A stretch of DNA of 64,000 bases from the NCBI RefSeq assembly GCF_037546065.1, contig NZ_JAWMWG010000001.1, forward strand, positions 496,001-560,000, read 5' to 3'. Positions 36,428-45,299 of this stretch are shown here, piece after piece; the first letter of the stretch is position 1; each line of letters begins with the position of its first letter. Source of the stretch: Holzapfeliella saturejae (GTDB lineage: Bacteria > Bacillota > Bacilli > Lactobacillales > Lactobacillaceae). The notes under the pieces were generated by a model, which was not told the origin of the DNA, ran no database searches, and was given only the letters and a program-made list of their open reading frames with translations. Position numbers and translations under genes: made by a program.

Positions 36428-36482
36428 TTTCATCTAATCTAAAATAATGCGAATAATCTCTTAGGCGAGAGGAGGAACTCAA

Positions 36483-36851
36483 GTGATCCAACAAGAAACA
36501 AGACTTAAAGTTGCTGATAACTCAGGAGCACGTGAAATTTTAACTATTAAAGTTTTAGGTGGTTCTGGTAGAAAGACTGCCAATATTGGTGATGTTATTG
36601 TTGCAACAGTTAAACAAGCAACACCAGGTGGCGTTGTCAAAAAAGGTGACATTGTAAAAGCTGTTATTGTAAGATCTGCATCAGGTGCAAGACGTGCCGA
36701 CGGATCATACATTAGTTTTGACGAAAACGCAGCAGTTATTATCAACGAAGATAAAAGCCCTCGTGGAACACGTATTTTTGGGCCTGTTGCTCGTGAATTA
36801 CGTGAAAATGCATTCATGAAAATCGTGTCATTGGCACCTGAAGTTTTATAG
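36483..36851 (+). CDS. rplN: 50S ribosomal protein L14
   Basis: 122 residues (IQQETRLKVADNSGAREIL). GTG start after GAGGAGG. The 55-base gap before it is one of the longer ones in the cluster and carries only the ribosome site. Confidence 0.97.
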   Translation: MIQQETRLKVADNSGAREILTIKVLGGSGRKTANIGDVIVATVKQATPGGVVKKGDIVKAVIVRSASGARRADGSYISFDENAAVIINEDKSPRGTRIFGPVARELRENAFMKIVSLAPEVL

Positions 36852-36880
36852 AATCTGATTGATAATAGGGAGGTGCGCAC

Positions 36881-37186
36881 ATGTTTGTTAAAACAGGCGA
36901 CAAAGTTAAAGTTATTGCCGGTAAAGATAAAGGCAAAGAAGGTTCAGTCTTAAAAGTTTTAAACAAAGAAGACCGTGTGGTTGTTGAAGGTATTAATATG
37001 GTGAAAAAACATAGTAAACCTTCTCAAATGAATCCCCAAGGTGGTATTCAAGATCAAGAAGCACCTATTCACGTTTCAAACGTTATGTTGATTGATCCAG
37101 AAAACAACGAAGCAACAAAAGTTAAATTTGAAATCGTAGACGGTAAAAAAGTTCGCGTTTCAAAGAAAACTGGTAAACAATTATAA
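36881..37186 (+). CDS. rplX: 50S ribosomal protein L24
   Basis: 101 residues with a KOW motif near the N-terminus (KTGDKVKVIAGKDKGKEGSV). An assembly initiator of the 50S subunit. Ribosome site GGGAGGTG. Confidence 0.97.
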   Translation: MFVKTGDKVKVIAGKDKGKEGSVLKVLNKEDRVVVEGINMVKKHSKPSQMNPQGGIQDQEAPIHVSNVMLIDPENNEATKVKFEIVDGKKVRVSKKTGKQL

Positions 37187-37207
37187 AATAAGAGAGGAGG
37201 ACAATAA

Positions 37208-37750
37208 GTGGCTAATCGTTTAAAAGAAAGATACGTTTCTGAAATTACACCTGCTTTGGTTGAAAAATTCAATTACAAATCAGTTATGCAAGTTCCAAAA
37301 ATTGAAAAGATTGTTTTGAACATGGGTGTTGGTGATGCAATCACAAACGCTAAAAACCTTGATGATGCTGTTAACGAATTAACATTAATCTCAGGTCAAA
37401 AACCTTTGATTACCAAAGCTAAAAAATCAATTGCTGGCTTCCGTTTACGTGAAGGTATGTCAATTGGTGCAAAGGTTACTTTACGTGGTGACCGTATGTA
37501 TGATTTTCTAGACAAATTAATTAACGTTTCGCTTCCTCGTGTTCGTGATTTCCATGGTGTTAGTGCTAAGTCTTTTGATGGACGTGGTAACTATACATTA
37601 GGTATCAAAGAACAACTTATCTTCCCTGAAGTGGATTACGACCAAGTAAATCGTGTTCGTGGATTAGATATTGTTCTTGTAACAACTGCAAATACTGATG
37701 AAGAAGCAAGAGAATTATTGACTCAAGTTGGTATGCCTTTTGCTAAATAA
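37208..37750 (+). CDS. rplE: 50S ribosomal protein L5
   Basis: 180 residues, 5S rRNA-binding (NRLKERYVSEITPALVEKF; VDYDQVNRVRGLDIVLVT). GTG start after GAGAGGAGG. Confidence 0.97.
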   Translation: MANRLKERYVSEITPALVEKFNYKSVMQVPKIEKIVLNMGVGDAITNAKNLDDAVNELTLISGQKPLITKAKKSIAGFRLREGMSIGAKVTLRGDRMYDFLDKLINVSLPRVRDFHGVSAKSFDGRGNYTLGIKEQLIFPEVDYDQVNRVRGLDIVLVTTANTDEEARELLTQVGMPFAK

Positions 37751-37770
37751 GTTTAAGGGAGGTCAATTAA

Positions 37771-37956
37771 TTGGCTAAGAAATCACAAATTGCTAAAAAC
37801 CATCGTCCAGCTAAGTTTTCAACACAAAGCTACACAAGATGTGAAAGATGTGGACGTCCACATTCTGTTTACCGTAAATTTAAACTATGCCGTGTTTGCT
37901 TAAGAGAACTAGCACATAAAGGTCAAATTCCTGGCGTTAGAAAAGCAAGCTGGTAA
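37771..37956 (+). CDS. rpsN: 30S ribosomal protein S14, zinc-binding type
   Basis: 61 residues with two CxxC pairs (CERCGRPHSVYRKFKLCRVC), so the zinc form rather than the zinc-free paralogue. TTG start after GGGAGG. Confidence 0.97.
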   Translation: MAKKSQIAKNHRPAKFSTQSYTRCERCGRPHSVYRKFKLCRVCLRELAHKGQIPGVRKASW

Positions 37957-37983
37957 AAATCTGAAAAAAGGAGGCAGCACATC

Positions 37984-38382
37984 ATGGTCATGACAGATCC
38001 AATCGCAGATTACTTGACACGAATCAGAAATGCCAACATGGTAAAACACGATTCATTAGAAGTTCCTGCATCAACAATGAAAAAAGCGATTTCTGAAATT
38101 TTGAAGAATGAAGGCTTTATTCGTGATTACGAAGTTATCGAAGATAACAAACAAGGAATTATCAAAGTATTTCTTAAATATGGCAAAAATAACGAACGTG
38201 TTATTACTGGCCTAAAACGTATTTCTAAACCTGGTTTAAGAACTTACGTTGGTGCAAACGATGTACCTAAAGTTCTTAACGGATTAGGAACTGCAATTAT
38301 CTCAACATCAAATGGTGTAATTACTGACAGAGAAGCTCGTGCTAAAAATGTTGGTGGCGAAGTGCTCGCTTACATCTGGTAA
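37984..38382 (+). CDS. rpsH: 30S ribosomal protein S8
   Basis: 132 residues (TDPIADYLTRIRNANM; SNGVITDREARAKNVGGEVL). ATG 37984 is nine bases from AAAGGAGG; a second in-frame ATG at 37990 is less well spaced. Confidence 0.96.
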   Translation: MVMTDPIADYLTRIRNANMVKHDSLEVPASTMKKAISEILKNEGFIRDYEVIEDNKQGIIKVFLKYGKNNERVITGLKRISKPGLRTYVGANDVPKVLNGLGTAIISTSNGVITDREARAKNVGGEVLAYIW

Positions 38383-38409
38383 TTTTTTGAAAGAAAAGGA
38401 GGGAAACTC

Positions 38410-38940
38410 ATGAGTCGTACTGGTTATAAAACAATTATTGTACCAGAATCTGTAACAATCACTAAAAATGGTGACGACGTTACAGTTAAAGGACCAAAAG
38501 GTGAAGTAACACGCTACTTTGATCCTAAAATTACTTTTGAACAAAAAGATAACGAAATTAATTTTGAACGTCAAAGCGATGACGAAAAAGCACTTCATGG
38601 AACAATGCGTGCTAACTTAAACAACATGGTTCTTGGTGTAACTGAAGGTTACTCTAAAGCATTAACTCTTGTTGGGGTTGGGTACCGTGCACAAGCTCAA
38701 GGTAAAAAACTAACATTAAACGTTGGTTACTCTCAACCAGTTGAAATGACAATTCCTGAAGGTATCGAAGTTGAAGTGCCTGCAGCAACAGAACTTGTTG
38801 TTAAAGGAATCAGCAAACAAGCAGTTGGCCAATTTGCGGCAGAAATTCGTGATACACGTCCTCCAGAACCTTATAAAGGTAAGGGAGTTCGTTACAAAGA
38901 CGAAATCGTACGTCGTAAAGAAGGTAAAACTGGTAAATAA
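38410..38940 (+). CDS. rplF: 50S ribosomal protein L6
   Basis: 176 residues; the C-terminal EPYKGKGVRYKDEIVRRKEG is the family signature. Ribosome site AAGGAGGG. Confidence 0.97.
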   Translation: MSRTGYKTIIVPESVTITKNGDDVTVKGPKGEVTRYFDPKITFEQKDNEINFERQSDDEKALHGTMRANLNNMVLGVTEGYSKALTLVGVGYRAQAQGKKLTLNVGYSQPVEMTIPEGIEVEVPAATELVVKGISKQAVGQFAAEIRDTRPPEPYKGKGVRYKDEIVRRKEGKTGK

Positions 38941-38969
38941 TTAACTTAGAAATTATATGAGGTGATACT

Positions 38970-39329
38970 GTGATTACTAAACCAGATAAAAACAAAACAC
39001 GTCAAAGACGCCATAAACGCGTTCGTGGTAAAATTTCTGGAACTGCTGAGCGCCCACGCTTAAGTATTTTCCGTTCAAATAAAAACATCTACGCTCAAGT
39101 AATTGATGACGTAGCGGGTGTAACGCTTGCAAGTGCCTCAACTCTTGATAAAGATGTTAAAGATGACGCTACAAAAGTAGAACAAGCTAAACAAGTTGGT
39201 GCTTTAGTAGCTAAAAGAGCAAAAGAAGCTAAAATTGAAGCTGTCGTATTTGACCGTGGCGGTTACTTATACCAAGGCCGTATTCAAGAATTAGCTGACG
39301 CTGCTCGTGAAAATGGACTACAATTTTAA
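38970..39329 (+). CDS. rplR: 50S ribosomal protein L18
   Basis: 119 residues, 5S rRNA-binding (RHKRVRGKISGTAERPRLSI; FDRGGYLYQGRIQELADAAR). GTG start after GAGGTG. Confidence 0.96.
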   Translation: MITKPDKNKTRQRRHKRVRGKISGTAERPRLSIFRSNKNIYAQVIDDVAGVTLASASTLDKDVKDDATKVEQAKQVGALVAKRAKEAKIEAVVFDRGGYLYQGRIQELADAARENGLQF

Positions 39330-39348
39330 TAAAGAGGAGGTTAACTAA

Positions 39349-39849
39349 ATGGCAAATATCGATCCATCTCGTTTAGAATTAGAAGATCGTCTAGTTAGTA
39401 TTAATCGAGTAACTAAGGTTGTTAAAGGTGGACGTAGACTTAGATTCGCTGCTATCGTAATTGTAGGGGATAAAGCTGGCCACGTAGGTTTTGGTACTGG
39501 TAAAGCTCAAGAAGTTCCTGAAGCAATTAGAAAAGCTGTTGAAGCTGCTAAGAAGAGTTTGATTGAAGTGCCTATGGTTGGTACAACAATTCCTCATGAA
39601 ATTGTTGGTCAATTTGGTGCTGGAGACATTCTTTTGAAACCTGCTGAAGAAGGTTCTGGAGTTGCTGCAGGTGGTCCTGTTCGTGCCGTTCTTGAACTTG
39701 CTGGTGTTGCTGATGTTACAAGTAAGTCACGCGGAAGTAACACACCAATCAACGTTATTCGTGCAACATTAAACGGATTAAGCAACTTAAAAACTAAAGA
39801 ATCAGTATCTGCACTACGTGGTGTAAATGCTGATACATTACAAGGCTAG
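39349..39849 (+). CDS. rpsE: 30S ribosomal protein S5
   Basis: 166 residues. The loop implicated in spectinomycin sensitivity (VTKVVKGGRRLRFAAIVIVG) looks intact. Ribosome site GAGGAGG. Confidence 0.97.
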   Translation: MANIDPSRLELEDRLVSINRVTKVVKGGRRLRFAAIVIVGDKAGHVGFGTGKAQEVPEAIRKAVEAAKKSLIEVPMVGTTIPHEIVGQFGAGDILLKPAEEGSGVAAGGPVRAVLELAGVADVTSKSRGSNTPINVIRATLNGLSNLKTKESVSALRGVNADTLQG

Positions 39850-39862
39850 GAGGAAGTTATAG

Positions 39863-40048
39863 ATGGCTCAATTAAAAATCACTTTAAAAAGAAGCGCAGC
39901 TCATCGTCTTCCAGCCCAAAGAAAAATTGTTAAAGAATTGGGATTAGGTCGCGTAAATAGTTCAGTTATCAAACCTGATAATGACGCTATTAGAGGTGCA
40001 CTATTCAAAATTTCTCATCTTATTGATGTAGAAGAATATAAAGGTTAA
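39863..40048 (+). CDS. rpmD: 50S ribosomal protein L30
   Basis: 61 residues (LKITLKRSAAHRLPAQRKIV). Follows rpsE by 13 bases; AGGAGG overlaps the rpsE stop. Confidence 0.96.
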   Translation: MAQLKITLKRSAAHRLPAQRKIVKELGLGRVNSSVIKPDNDAIRGALFKISHLIDVEEYKG

Positions 40049-40068
40049 TCACAAGGAGGTGCTCGGTT

Positions 40069-40509
40069 ATGAAACTTCACGAATTAAAACCTGCTGAAGG
40101 ATCAAGAAAAAACCGCAAACGTGTTGGTCGCGGAACTTCATCTGGTGTCGGTAAGACAGCTGGTCGTGGACAAAAAGGTCAATTAGCACGTTCAGGTGGT
40201 AAAACACGTATTGGTTTTGAAGGTGGTCAAATGCCATTATTCAGAAGAATGCCAAAACGTGGATTCAAAAACATTAATCGTAAAGAATATGCTGTTGTCA
40301 ATCTTTCCGATTTAAATCAATTTAAAGAAGGTACAGAAGTAACACCTGCTTTATTAGTAGAATCTGGTTTAGTTAAGAAAGAATTATCTGGTGTTAAACT
40401 TCTTGCCAACGGTGATCTTAAAGTTAAATTGACTATTAAGGTTAACAAATACTCTGAAGCTGCAAAATCTGCAGTAGAGGCTGCTGGCGGTTCAATTGAG
40501 GTGATCTAA
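40069..40509 (+). CDS. rplO: 50S ribosomal protein L15
   Basis: 146 residues, with the Gly/Arg/Lys-rich N-terminus (KRVGRGTSSGVGKTAGRGQK). Its stop shares its last base with the secY ATG, so the two are coupled. Confidence 0.97.
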   Translation: MKLHELKPAEGSRKNRKRVGRGTSSGVGKTAGRGQKGQLARSGGKTRIGFEGGQMPLFRRMPKRGFKNINRKEYAVVNLSDLNQFKEGTEVTPALLVESGLVKKELSGVKLLANGDLKVKLTIKVNKYSEAAKSAVEAAGGSIEVI

Positions 40510-41813
40510 TGTTCACCACTTTGAAAAACGCATTTAAAGTAAAAGAAATTCGTTCTAAGATTTTCTTCACATTGTTTATTTTGCTACTATACCGCATTGG
40601 GTCACACATTATCGTCCCTGGTGTTAACGCAAGTGCGTTAGCTAATCTAACAAAAAGTGGAACAACAAGTTTAGTTCCAATTTTAGATACAATTAGTGGT
40701 GGTGGCTTGGCAAACTACTCCATCTTCTCGATGGGGGTTTCGCCGTATATTACGGCACAAATTGTTGTGCAGCTACTCCAAATGGATATTGTACCTAAAT
40801 TTGTGGAATGGGGTAAACAAGGTGAAGTTGGCCGTCGAAAGATAAATCAGGTGACAAGATACTTATCAATTGTACTTGCATTTATTCAAAGTATTGGAAT
40901 CACACTAGGTTTTAATGCGTTAAGTGGCTTAGGTTTAGTTAAATCACAAACTCTATCATCTTATATAACGATTGGTATTATTTTAACAGCGGGAACCATG
41001 TTACTAACATGGTTAGGTGAACAGATTACAGATAAAGGTATTGGTAATGGTGTTTCGATGATTATCTTTGCCGGTATTGTGGCAAGATTTCCACAAAGTG
41101 CGCACGAGTTGTATCGTGATGCCATTACAAACAACAATCCAGCCGATCGTGGACAAGGCGCACTATTCTTAGTCGCTGTTGTTGTAGCAATTTTGATTAT
41201 TACGATGATTGTGACATATGTTCAACAAGCTATTCGTAAAGTTCCAATTCGCTATACAAGAAGAGCAACTAGTGGAGGATCAGAAAGTTACCTTCCATTG
41301 AAAGTTAACGTTGCTGGTGTTATTCCAGTTATCTTCGCTAGTTCTTTGATTGCCACACCGGCAACGATTTTAGTAGCCTTTCAAAATTCTCATGGTGAAG
41401 AAGCATGGTTCAAAATCATGAATAATATCTTCAGCATGCAGACTCTAACAGGAGCTCTAGTTAATACATTATTGATTATATTATTTACTTTCTTCTATGC
41501 CTTTGTACAAGTTAACCCTGAAAAAGTGGCTGAAAACTTGCAAAAACAAAGTGCATTTATTCCAGGCGTTTGGCCAGGACAAGAAACACAAAAATATATT
41601 TCAAAACTATTAATGAGACTTTCAGTTGTCGGCTCCATCTTCTTAGGATTTATTTCCTTAGTACCGCAACTTGCTTCAAACATTTGGGGACTACCAAGTT
41701 CTATTGGACTTGGCGGGACCAGCTTACTGATTGTTATTGGTGTAGCACTTGAAGCAATGCGTCAATTAGATGGATTACTGATGAAACGAAAATATGTTGG
41801 ATTTATTAGATAG
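40509..41813 (+). CDS. secY: Preprotein translocase subunit SecY
   Basis: Channel subunit of the Sec translocon, 434 residues with about ten membrane segments. Family motifs include SIFSMGVSPYITAQIVVQLL, GEQITDKGIGNGVS and the C-terminal GGTSLLIVIGVALEAMRQLD. Start overlaps the rplO stop by one base; GAGGTG lies within rplO. Adk follows after 11 bases. Confidence 0.97.
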   Translation: MFTTLKNAFKVKEIRSKIFFTLFILLLYRIGSHIIVPGVNASALANLTKSGTTSLVPILDTISGGGLANYSIFSMGVSPYITAQIVVQLLQMDIVPKFVEWGKQGEVGRRKINQVTRYLSIVLAFIQSIGITLGFNALSGLGLVKSQTLSSYITIGIILTAGTMLLTWLGEQITDKGIGNGVSMIIFAGIVARFPQSAHELYRDAITNNNPADRGQGALFLVAVVVAILIITMIVTYVQQAIRKVPIRYTRRATSGGSESYLPLKVNVAGVIPVIFASSLIATPATILVAFQNSHGEEAWFKIMNNIFSMQTLTGALVNTLLIILFTFFYAFVQVNPEKVAENLQKQSAFIPGVWPGQETQKYISKLLMRLSVVGSIFLGFISLVPQLASNIWGLPSSIGLGGTSLLIVIGVALEAMRQLDGLLMKRKYVGFIR

Positions 41814-41824
41814 GCTGTTTAAAA

Positions 41825-42481
41825 ATGAAAAATATTATTTTAATGGGGCTTCCGGGTGCTGGTAAAGGTACTCAAGCCGAAATGATTGTAGATAATTATA
41901 ATATTGCCCACATTTCAACGGGTGATATGTTCCGAGAAGCAATGGCCGAAGGAACCAAGGTAGGACTTGAAGCTAAATCATTTATTGATGCTGGTAACTT
42001 GGTTCCAGATGAAGTGACAGCTAAGTTAGTTGAAGAAAGACTTGGCAAAGCTGATACAAATGATGGATATATTTTAGACGGTTTTCCTAGAACAACTGTC
42101 CAAGCAGAAATGCTTGAATCAATCACAGCAAATGTCAATAAACCATTGCAAAAAGTAATTAATATTGAAGTTGATCCAAAACTTTTAGTTGAACGTTTAT
42201 CAGGAAGATTTATTTGTCGAGACTGTGGTGCAACTTATCATAAAGTTTTCAACCCAACAAAAGTTGAAAACACATGTGATCGTTGTGGTGGCCACAACTT
42301 TTATCAACGTGAGGATGATAAACCCGAAGTTGTTAAAAAACGTATTGAAGTTAATTTAGAAATGAATACCCCATTAATCGATTTTTATCGTGAAAAAGGG
42401 TTACTTGTTTCAATTGATGGAACACGTTCTCGTGATGAAGTTTTTGCTGATATCAATGAAGCTTTAAGTTCTTTGAATTAG
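41825..42481 (+). CDS. adk: Adenylate kinase
   Basis: Interconverts ATP + AMP and 2 ADP. P-loop GLPGAGKGTQAE at residues 8-19, AMP site HISTGDMFREA, and DGFPRT. The lid has a four-Cys zinc site (CRDC near 128, CDRC near 148), as in Gram-positives. 218 residues. The ribosome site before it is weak (ATAGG), so expression may depend on coupling to secY. Confidence 0.97.
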   Translation: MKNIILMGLPGAGKGTQAEMIVDNYNIAHISTGDMFREAMAEGTKVGLEAKSFIDAGNLVPDEVTAKLVEERLGKADTNDGYILDGFPRTTVQAEMLESITANVNKPLQKVINIEVDPKLLVERLSGRFICRDCGATYHKVFNPTKVENTCDRCGGHNFYQREDDKPEVVKKRIEVNLEMNTPLIDFYREKGLLVSIDGTRSRDEVFADINEALSSLN

Positions 42482-42498
42482 TATTTATTGTTCTAAAG

Positions 42499-42507
42499 TG
42501 GTATAAT
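42499..42507 (+). promoter_or_regulatory. Internal extended -10 promoter before infA
   Basis: TGGTATAAT is a perfect extended -10 in the 69-base gap between adk and infA. There is no clear -35. It would let infA-rpmJ-rpsM-rpsK-rpoA-rplQ be transcribed apart from the upstream cluster. Confidence 0.6.
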
Positions 42508-42550
42508 ATTTTGCTGTAGTATATCGTGTTAAACAATCAGGAGGAAAATT

Positions 42551-42772
42551 TTGGCAAAAGATAATGTCATCGAAATTGAAGGTACAGTGGTTGATACTCT
42601 TCCTAATGCAATGTTTAAAGTTGAGTTAGAGAATGGGCATACAATTTTAGCTCATGTTTCTGGTAAAATTAGAATGCACTACATTCGTATTTTACCTGGT
42701 GACAGAGTGACTGTTGAATTGTCTCCATATGATTTAACTAAAGGCAGAATCACTTATCGTTTTATTAAGTAG
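42551..42772 (+). CDS. infA: Translation initiation factor IF-1
   Basis: 73 residues, an OB-fold protein (AKDNVIEIEGTVVDTLPNAM; HVSGKIRMHYIRILPGDRV). TTG start after AGGAGG. Confidence 0.97.
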   Translation: MAKDNVIEIEGTVVDTLPNAMFKVELENGHTILAHVSGKIRMHYIRILPGDRVTVELSPYDLTKGRITYRFIK

Positions 42773-42801
42773 TAGATTTAACAACTCAGGAGGTTATCAA
42801 G

Positions 42802-42915
42802 ATGAAAGTAAGACCATCTGTTAAACCAATGTGTGAAGATTGTAAAGTAATTAAGAGAAATGGCCGCGTAATGGTTATTTGCTCAAATCCAAAACACAAA
42901 CAAACTCAAGGATAA
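42802..42915 (+). CDS. rpmJ: 50S ribosomal protein L36, zinc-binding type
   Basis: 37 residues: MKVRPSVKPMCEDCKVIK, ending CSNPKHKQTQG, with the Cys3-His zinc ligands of the C+ form. It lies in the 170-base space between infA and rpsM, with AGGAGG upstream. Confidence 0.97.
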   Translation: MKVRPSVKPMCEDCKVIKRNGRVMVICSNPKHKQTQG

Positions 42916-42942
42916 TAATTTATAAAATACGGAGGTGTTATA

Positions 42943-43308
42943 ATGGCTCGTATTGCTGGTGTTGACTTACCCAGAGATAAAAGAATCGTAGTTGCTTTAA
43001 CTTACATTTACGGTGTAGGTAATACAACTGCTGCAAAAATCTTAGCTGATGCTGGTGTGTCTGAAGATATTCGTTCTAAAGACCTAACTCCAGATCAAGA
43101 AGATAAAATTCGTGCGGAAGTAGATAAAATCCGTGTCGAAGGTGACCTAAGACGTGAAATTAGTTTAAACATTAAACGTCTAAAAGAAATCGGTTCATAC
43201 CGTGGTATCCGTCACCGTCGTGGTTTACCTGTACGTGGACAAAACACAAAGAACAACGCAAGAACACGTAAAGGTCCAAAAATTGCCATTGCTGGTAAGA
43301 AAAAATAA
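42943..43308 (+). CDS. rpsM: 30S ribosomal protein S13
   Basis: 121 residues (ARIAGVDLPRDKRIVVALTY; GSYRGIRHRRGLPVRGQNTK). Contacts tRNA in the P site. Ribosome site GGAGGTG. Confidence 0.97.
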   Translation: MARIAGVDLPRDKRIVVALTYIYGVGNTTAAKILADAGVSEDIRSKDLTPDQEDKIRAEVDKIRVEGDLRREISLNIKRLKEIGSYRGIRHRRGLPVRGQNTKNNARTRKGPKIAIAGKKK

Positions 43309-43331
43309 GAACTAATTAAGGAGGGAAATTA

Positions 43332-43721
43332 ATGGCTGTTAAGAAAACTTCTCGTAAACGTCGTAACAAGAAGCATATTGAATCTGGTGTGGCACACGTT
43401 CACTCAACATTCAATAATACTTTAGTGATGATTACAGATGTTCAAGGTAACGCTGTTGCCTGGTCTTCTGCAGGATCATTAGGATTTAAAGGTAGTCGTA
43501 AATCAACACCATTTGCTGCTCAAATGGCATCTGAAGCTGCTGCTAAACAATCTATGGAACATGGATTGAAGAGTGTTGAAGTTGCAGTTAAAGGTCCAGG
43601 TGCTGGACGTGAAGCTGCTATTCGTGCTTTACAAGCAACAGGTTTAGAAGTTACAGCAATTCGCGATGTTACGCCTGTTCCTCATAATGGATCAAGACCA
43701 CCAAAACGTCGTCGTGTTTAA
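43332..43721 (+). CDS. rpsK: 30S ribosomal protein S11
   Basis: 129 residues with the family C-terminus (RDVTPVPHNGSRPPKRRRV). On the 30S platform. Ribosome site AAGGAGGG. Confidence 0.97.
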   Translation: MAVKKTSRKRRNKKHIESGVAHVHSTFNNTLVMITDVQGNAVAWSSAGSLGFKGSRKSTPFAAQMASEAAAKQSMEHGLKSVEVAVKGPGAGREAAIRALQATGLEVTAIRDVTPVPHNGSRPPKRRRV

Positions 43722-43768
43722 TTATTTGCTGAATAAAGCACTATACGTTTTGAAAGGGGTCCCAATTT

Positions 43769-44707
43769 ATGATTGAATTTGAAAAACCAAGTATAACAAC
43801 TGTTGAACAAGATAGTAGTTATGGTAAATTTGTTATTGAGCCTTTAGAACGTGGCTATGGAACGACGTTAGGTAATTCATTACGTCGAGTATTGCTAGCT
43901 TCTCTACCAGGAAGCGCAGTATCCTATGTCCAAATTGATGGTGTTTTACATGAATTTTCAACGGTTGAAGGCGTTGTTGAAGACGTTACTCAAATCGTTT
44001 TGAATTTAAAACAACTTTCATTAAAGTCTCTTTCAGAAGAAACTAAAGTTGTGGAAATTGATGTAGTGGGACCTGCACGCGTAACAGCAGCAGACTTGCA
44101 AGTAGATAGCGAAGTTCAAGTATTGAACCCTAGCCAATACATTGCTGAAGTTGCTGAAGGCGGACATTTGCACATGAACGTTGCCATTAAACAAGGTCGC
44201 GGTTATGTTTCTGCTGATCAAAACAAAACAGATGATATGCCAATCGGTGTTGTTCCAGTTGACTCATTGTTTTCACCAATTGATCGTGTAAACTATCAAG
44301 TGGAAAGCACTCGTGTAGGGCATCGCAATGACTATGATAAATTGACACTTGAAATCTGGTCCAATGGCTCAATTGCACCAAATGATGCACTTAGTTTAGC
44401 CGCAAAGATTTTGACAGAACATTTAAATGTCGTTGTTGAAATGTCTGATGAAGCACAACTTACTGATATCATGGCAGAAAAAGAAGAAGCAAAAGAAGAA
44501 CAAAAGCTTGAAATGACAATTGAAGAGCTTGACTTATCAGTTCGTTCTTACAACTGCTTGAAACGTGCAGGAATTAACACTGTGCAAGACTTATCTGACC
44601 GCTCTGAATCAGATATGATGCGTGTTCGTAACTTAGGACGCAAATCATTAGAAGAAGTTAAACAAAAACTATCAGATTTGAATTTATCTTTACGTCAAGA
44701 AGACTAA
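43769..44707 (+). CDS. rpoA: RNA polymerase alpha subunit
   Basis: 312 residues. The N-terminal dimerisation domain (ERGYGTTLGNSLRRVLLASL) is joined by an acidic linker to the C-terminal DNA-binding domain (ELDLSVRSYNCLKRAGINTV; RNLGRKSLEEVKQKL). Ribosome site AAAGGGG. Confidence 0.97.
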   Translation: MIEFEKPSITTVEQDSSYGKFVIEPLERGYGTTLGNSLRRVLLASLPGSAVSYVQIDGVLHEFSTVEGVVEDVTQIVLNLKQLSLKSLSEETKVVEIDVVGPARVTAADLQVDSEVQVLNPSQYIAEVAEGGHLHMNVAIKQGRGYVSADQNKTDDMPIGVVPVDSLFSPIDRVNYQVESTRVGHRNDYDKLTLEIWSNGSIAPNDALSLAAKILTEHLNVVVEMSDEAQLTDIMAEKEEAKEEQKLEMTIEELDLSVRSYNCLKRAGINTVQDLSDRSESDMMRVRNLGRKSLEEVKQKLSDLNLSLRQED

Positions 44708-44735
44708 ACATAAAAGTGTTAAAGGAGGGAAAGCT

Positions 44736-45116
44736 ATGGGTTACCGTAAATTAGGTCGTAATAGTTCTCAAAGAAAAGCTATGTTGCGTGATTTATCAAC
44801 TGACTTGTTAATTAATGAACGCATTGTGACAACTGAAACTCGTGCTAAAGAAGTACGTAAAGCAGTTGAAAAAATGATTACTTTAGGTAAACGTGGAGAC
44901 TTACACGCTCGTCGTCAAGCTGCAGCGTTTGTTCGTAACGAAGTTGCTGACATCCGTGAACAAGAAGAAGATGTAGTTGTACAATCTGCTTTACAAAAGT
45001 TATTTAGTGATATTGCACCTCGTTACAAAGAACGTAATGGTGGTTACACTAGAATTTACAAAACTGCACCTCGTCGTGGTGATGGTGCACCAATGGCTAT
45101 TATTGAATTAGTTTAA
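44736..45116 (+). CDS. rplQ: 50S ribosomal protein L17
   Basis: 126 residues (GYRKLGRNSSQRKAMLRDL; ITTLGKRG-like core; ends GDGAPMAIIELV). Last gene of the S10-spc-alpha cluster. No clean terminator follows; see the inverted repeats in the next gap. Confidence 0.97.
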   Translation: MGYRKLGRNSSQRKAMLRDLSTDLLINERIVTTETRAKEVRKAVEKMITLGKRGDLHARRQAAAFVRNEVADIREQEEDVVVQSALQKLFSDIAPRYKERNGGYTRIYKTAPRRGDGAPMAIIELV

Positions 45117-45139
45117 TAATATCTATTACTTAAAAAACG

Positions 45140-45225
45140 ATCATTTCTTAGATGTGAGAAATAGCGTAATGATGATGGAATTAAATTCCAAGTCTAGCTT
45201 AGATAATAATTAAAATTTTATTATC
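45140..45225 (+). repeat. Inverted repeats in the rplQ-ecfA1 gap
   Basis: The 183-base gap has ATTTCT/AGAAAT (45143-45148 and 45157-45162), a competing ATCATT/AATGAT (45140-45145 and 45168-45173), and a perfect 8-bp pair GATAATAA/TTATTATC (45202-45209 and 45218-45225). A T10 run lies about 15-25 bases beyond the last stem, too far for a standard terminator. Confidence 0.5.
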
Positions 45226-45262
45226 CCATCTTTGAATGATTTTTTTTTTGCTCAAAATTTAC

Positions 45263-45268
45263 TATAAT
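45263..45268 (+). promoter_or_regulatory. Putative -10 of the ecf-truA operon
   Basis: TATAAT 31 bases before the ecfA1 ATG, downstream of a T10 run. The -35 position is only T-rich. Confidence 0.45.
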
Positions 45269-45299
45269 GGAAGCTATAAATAAATAAGTGGGTAAAAAT

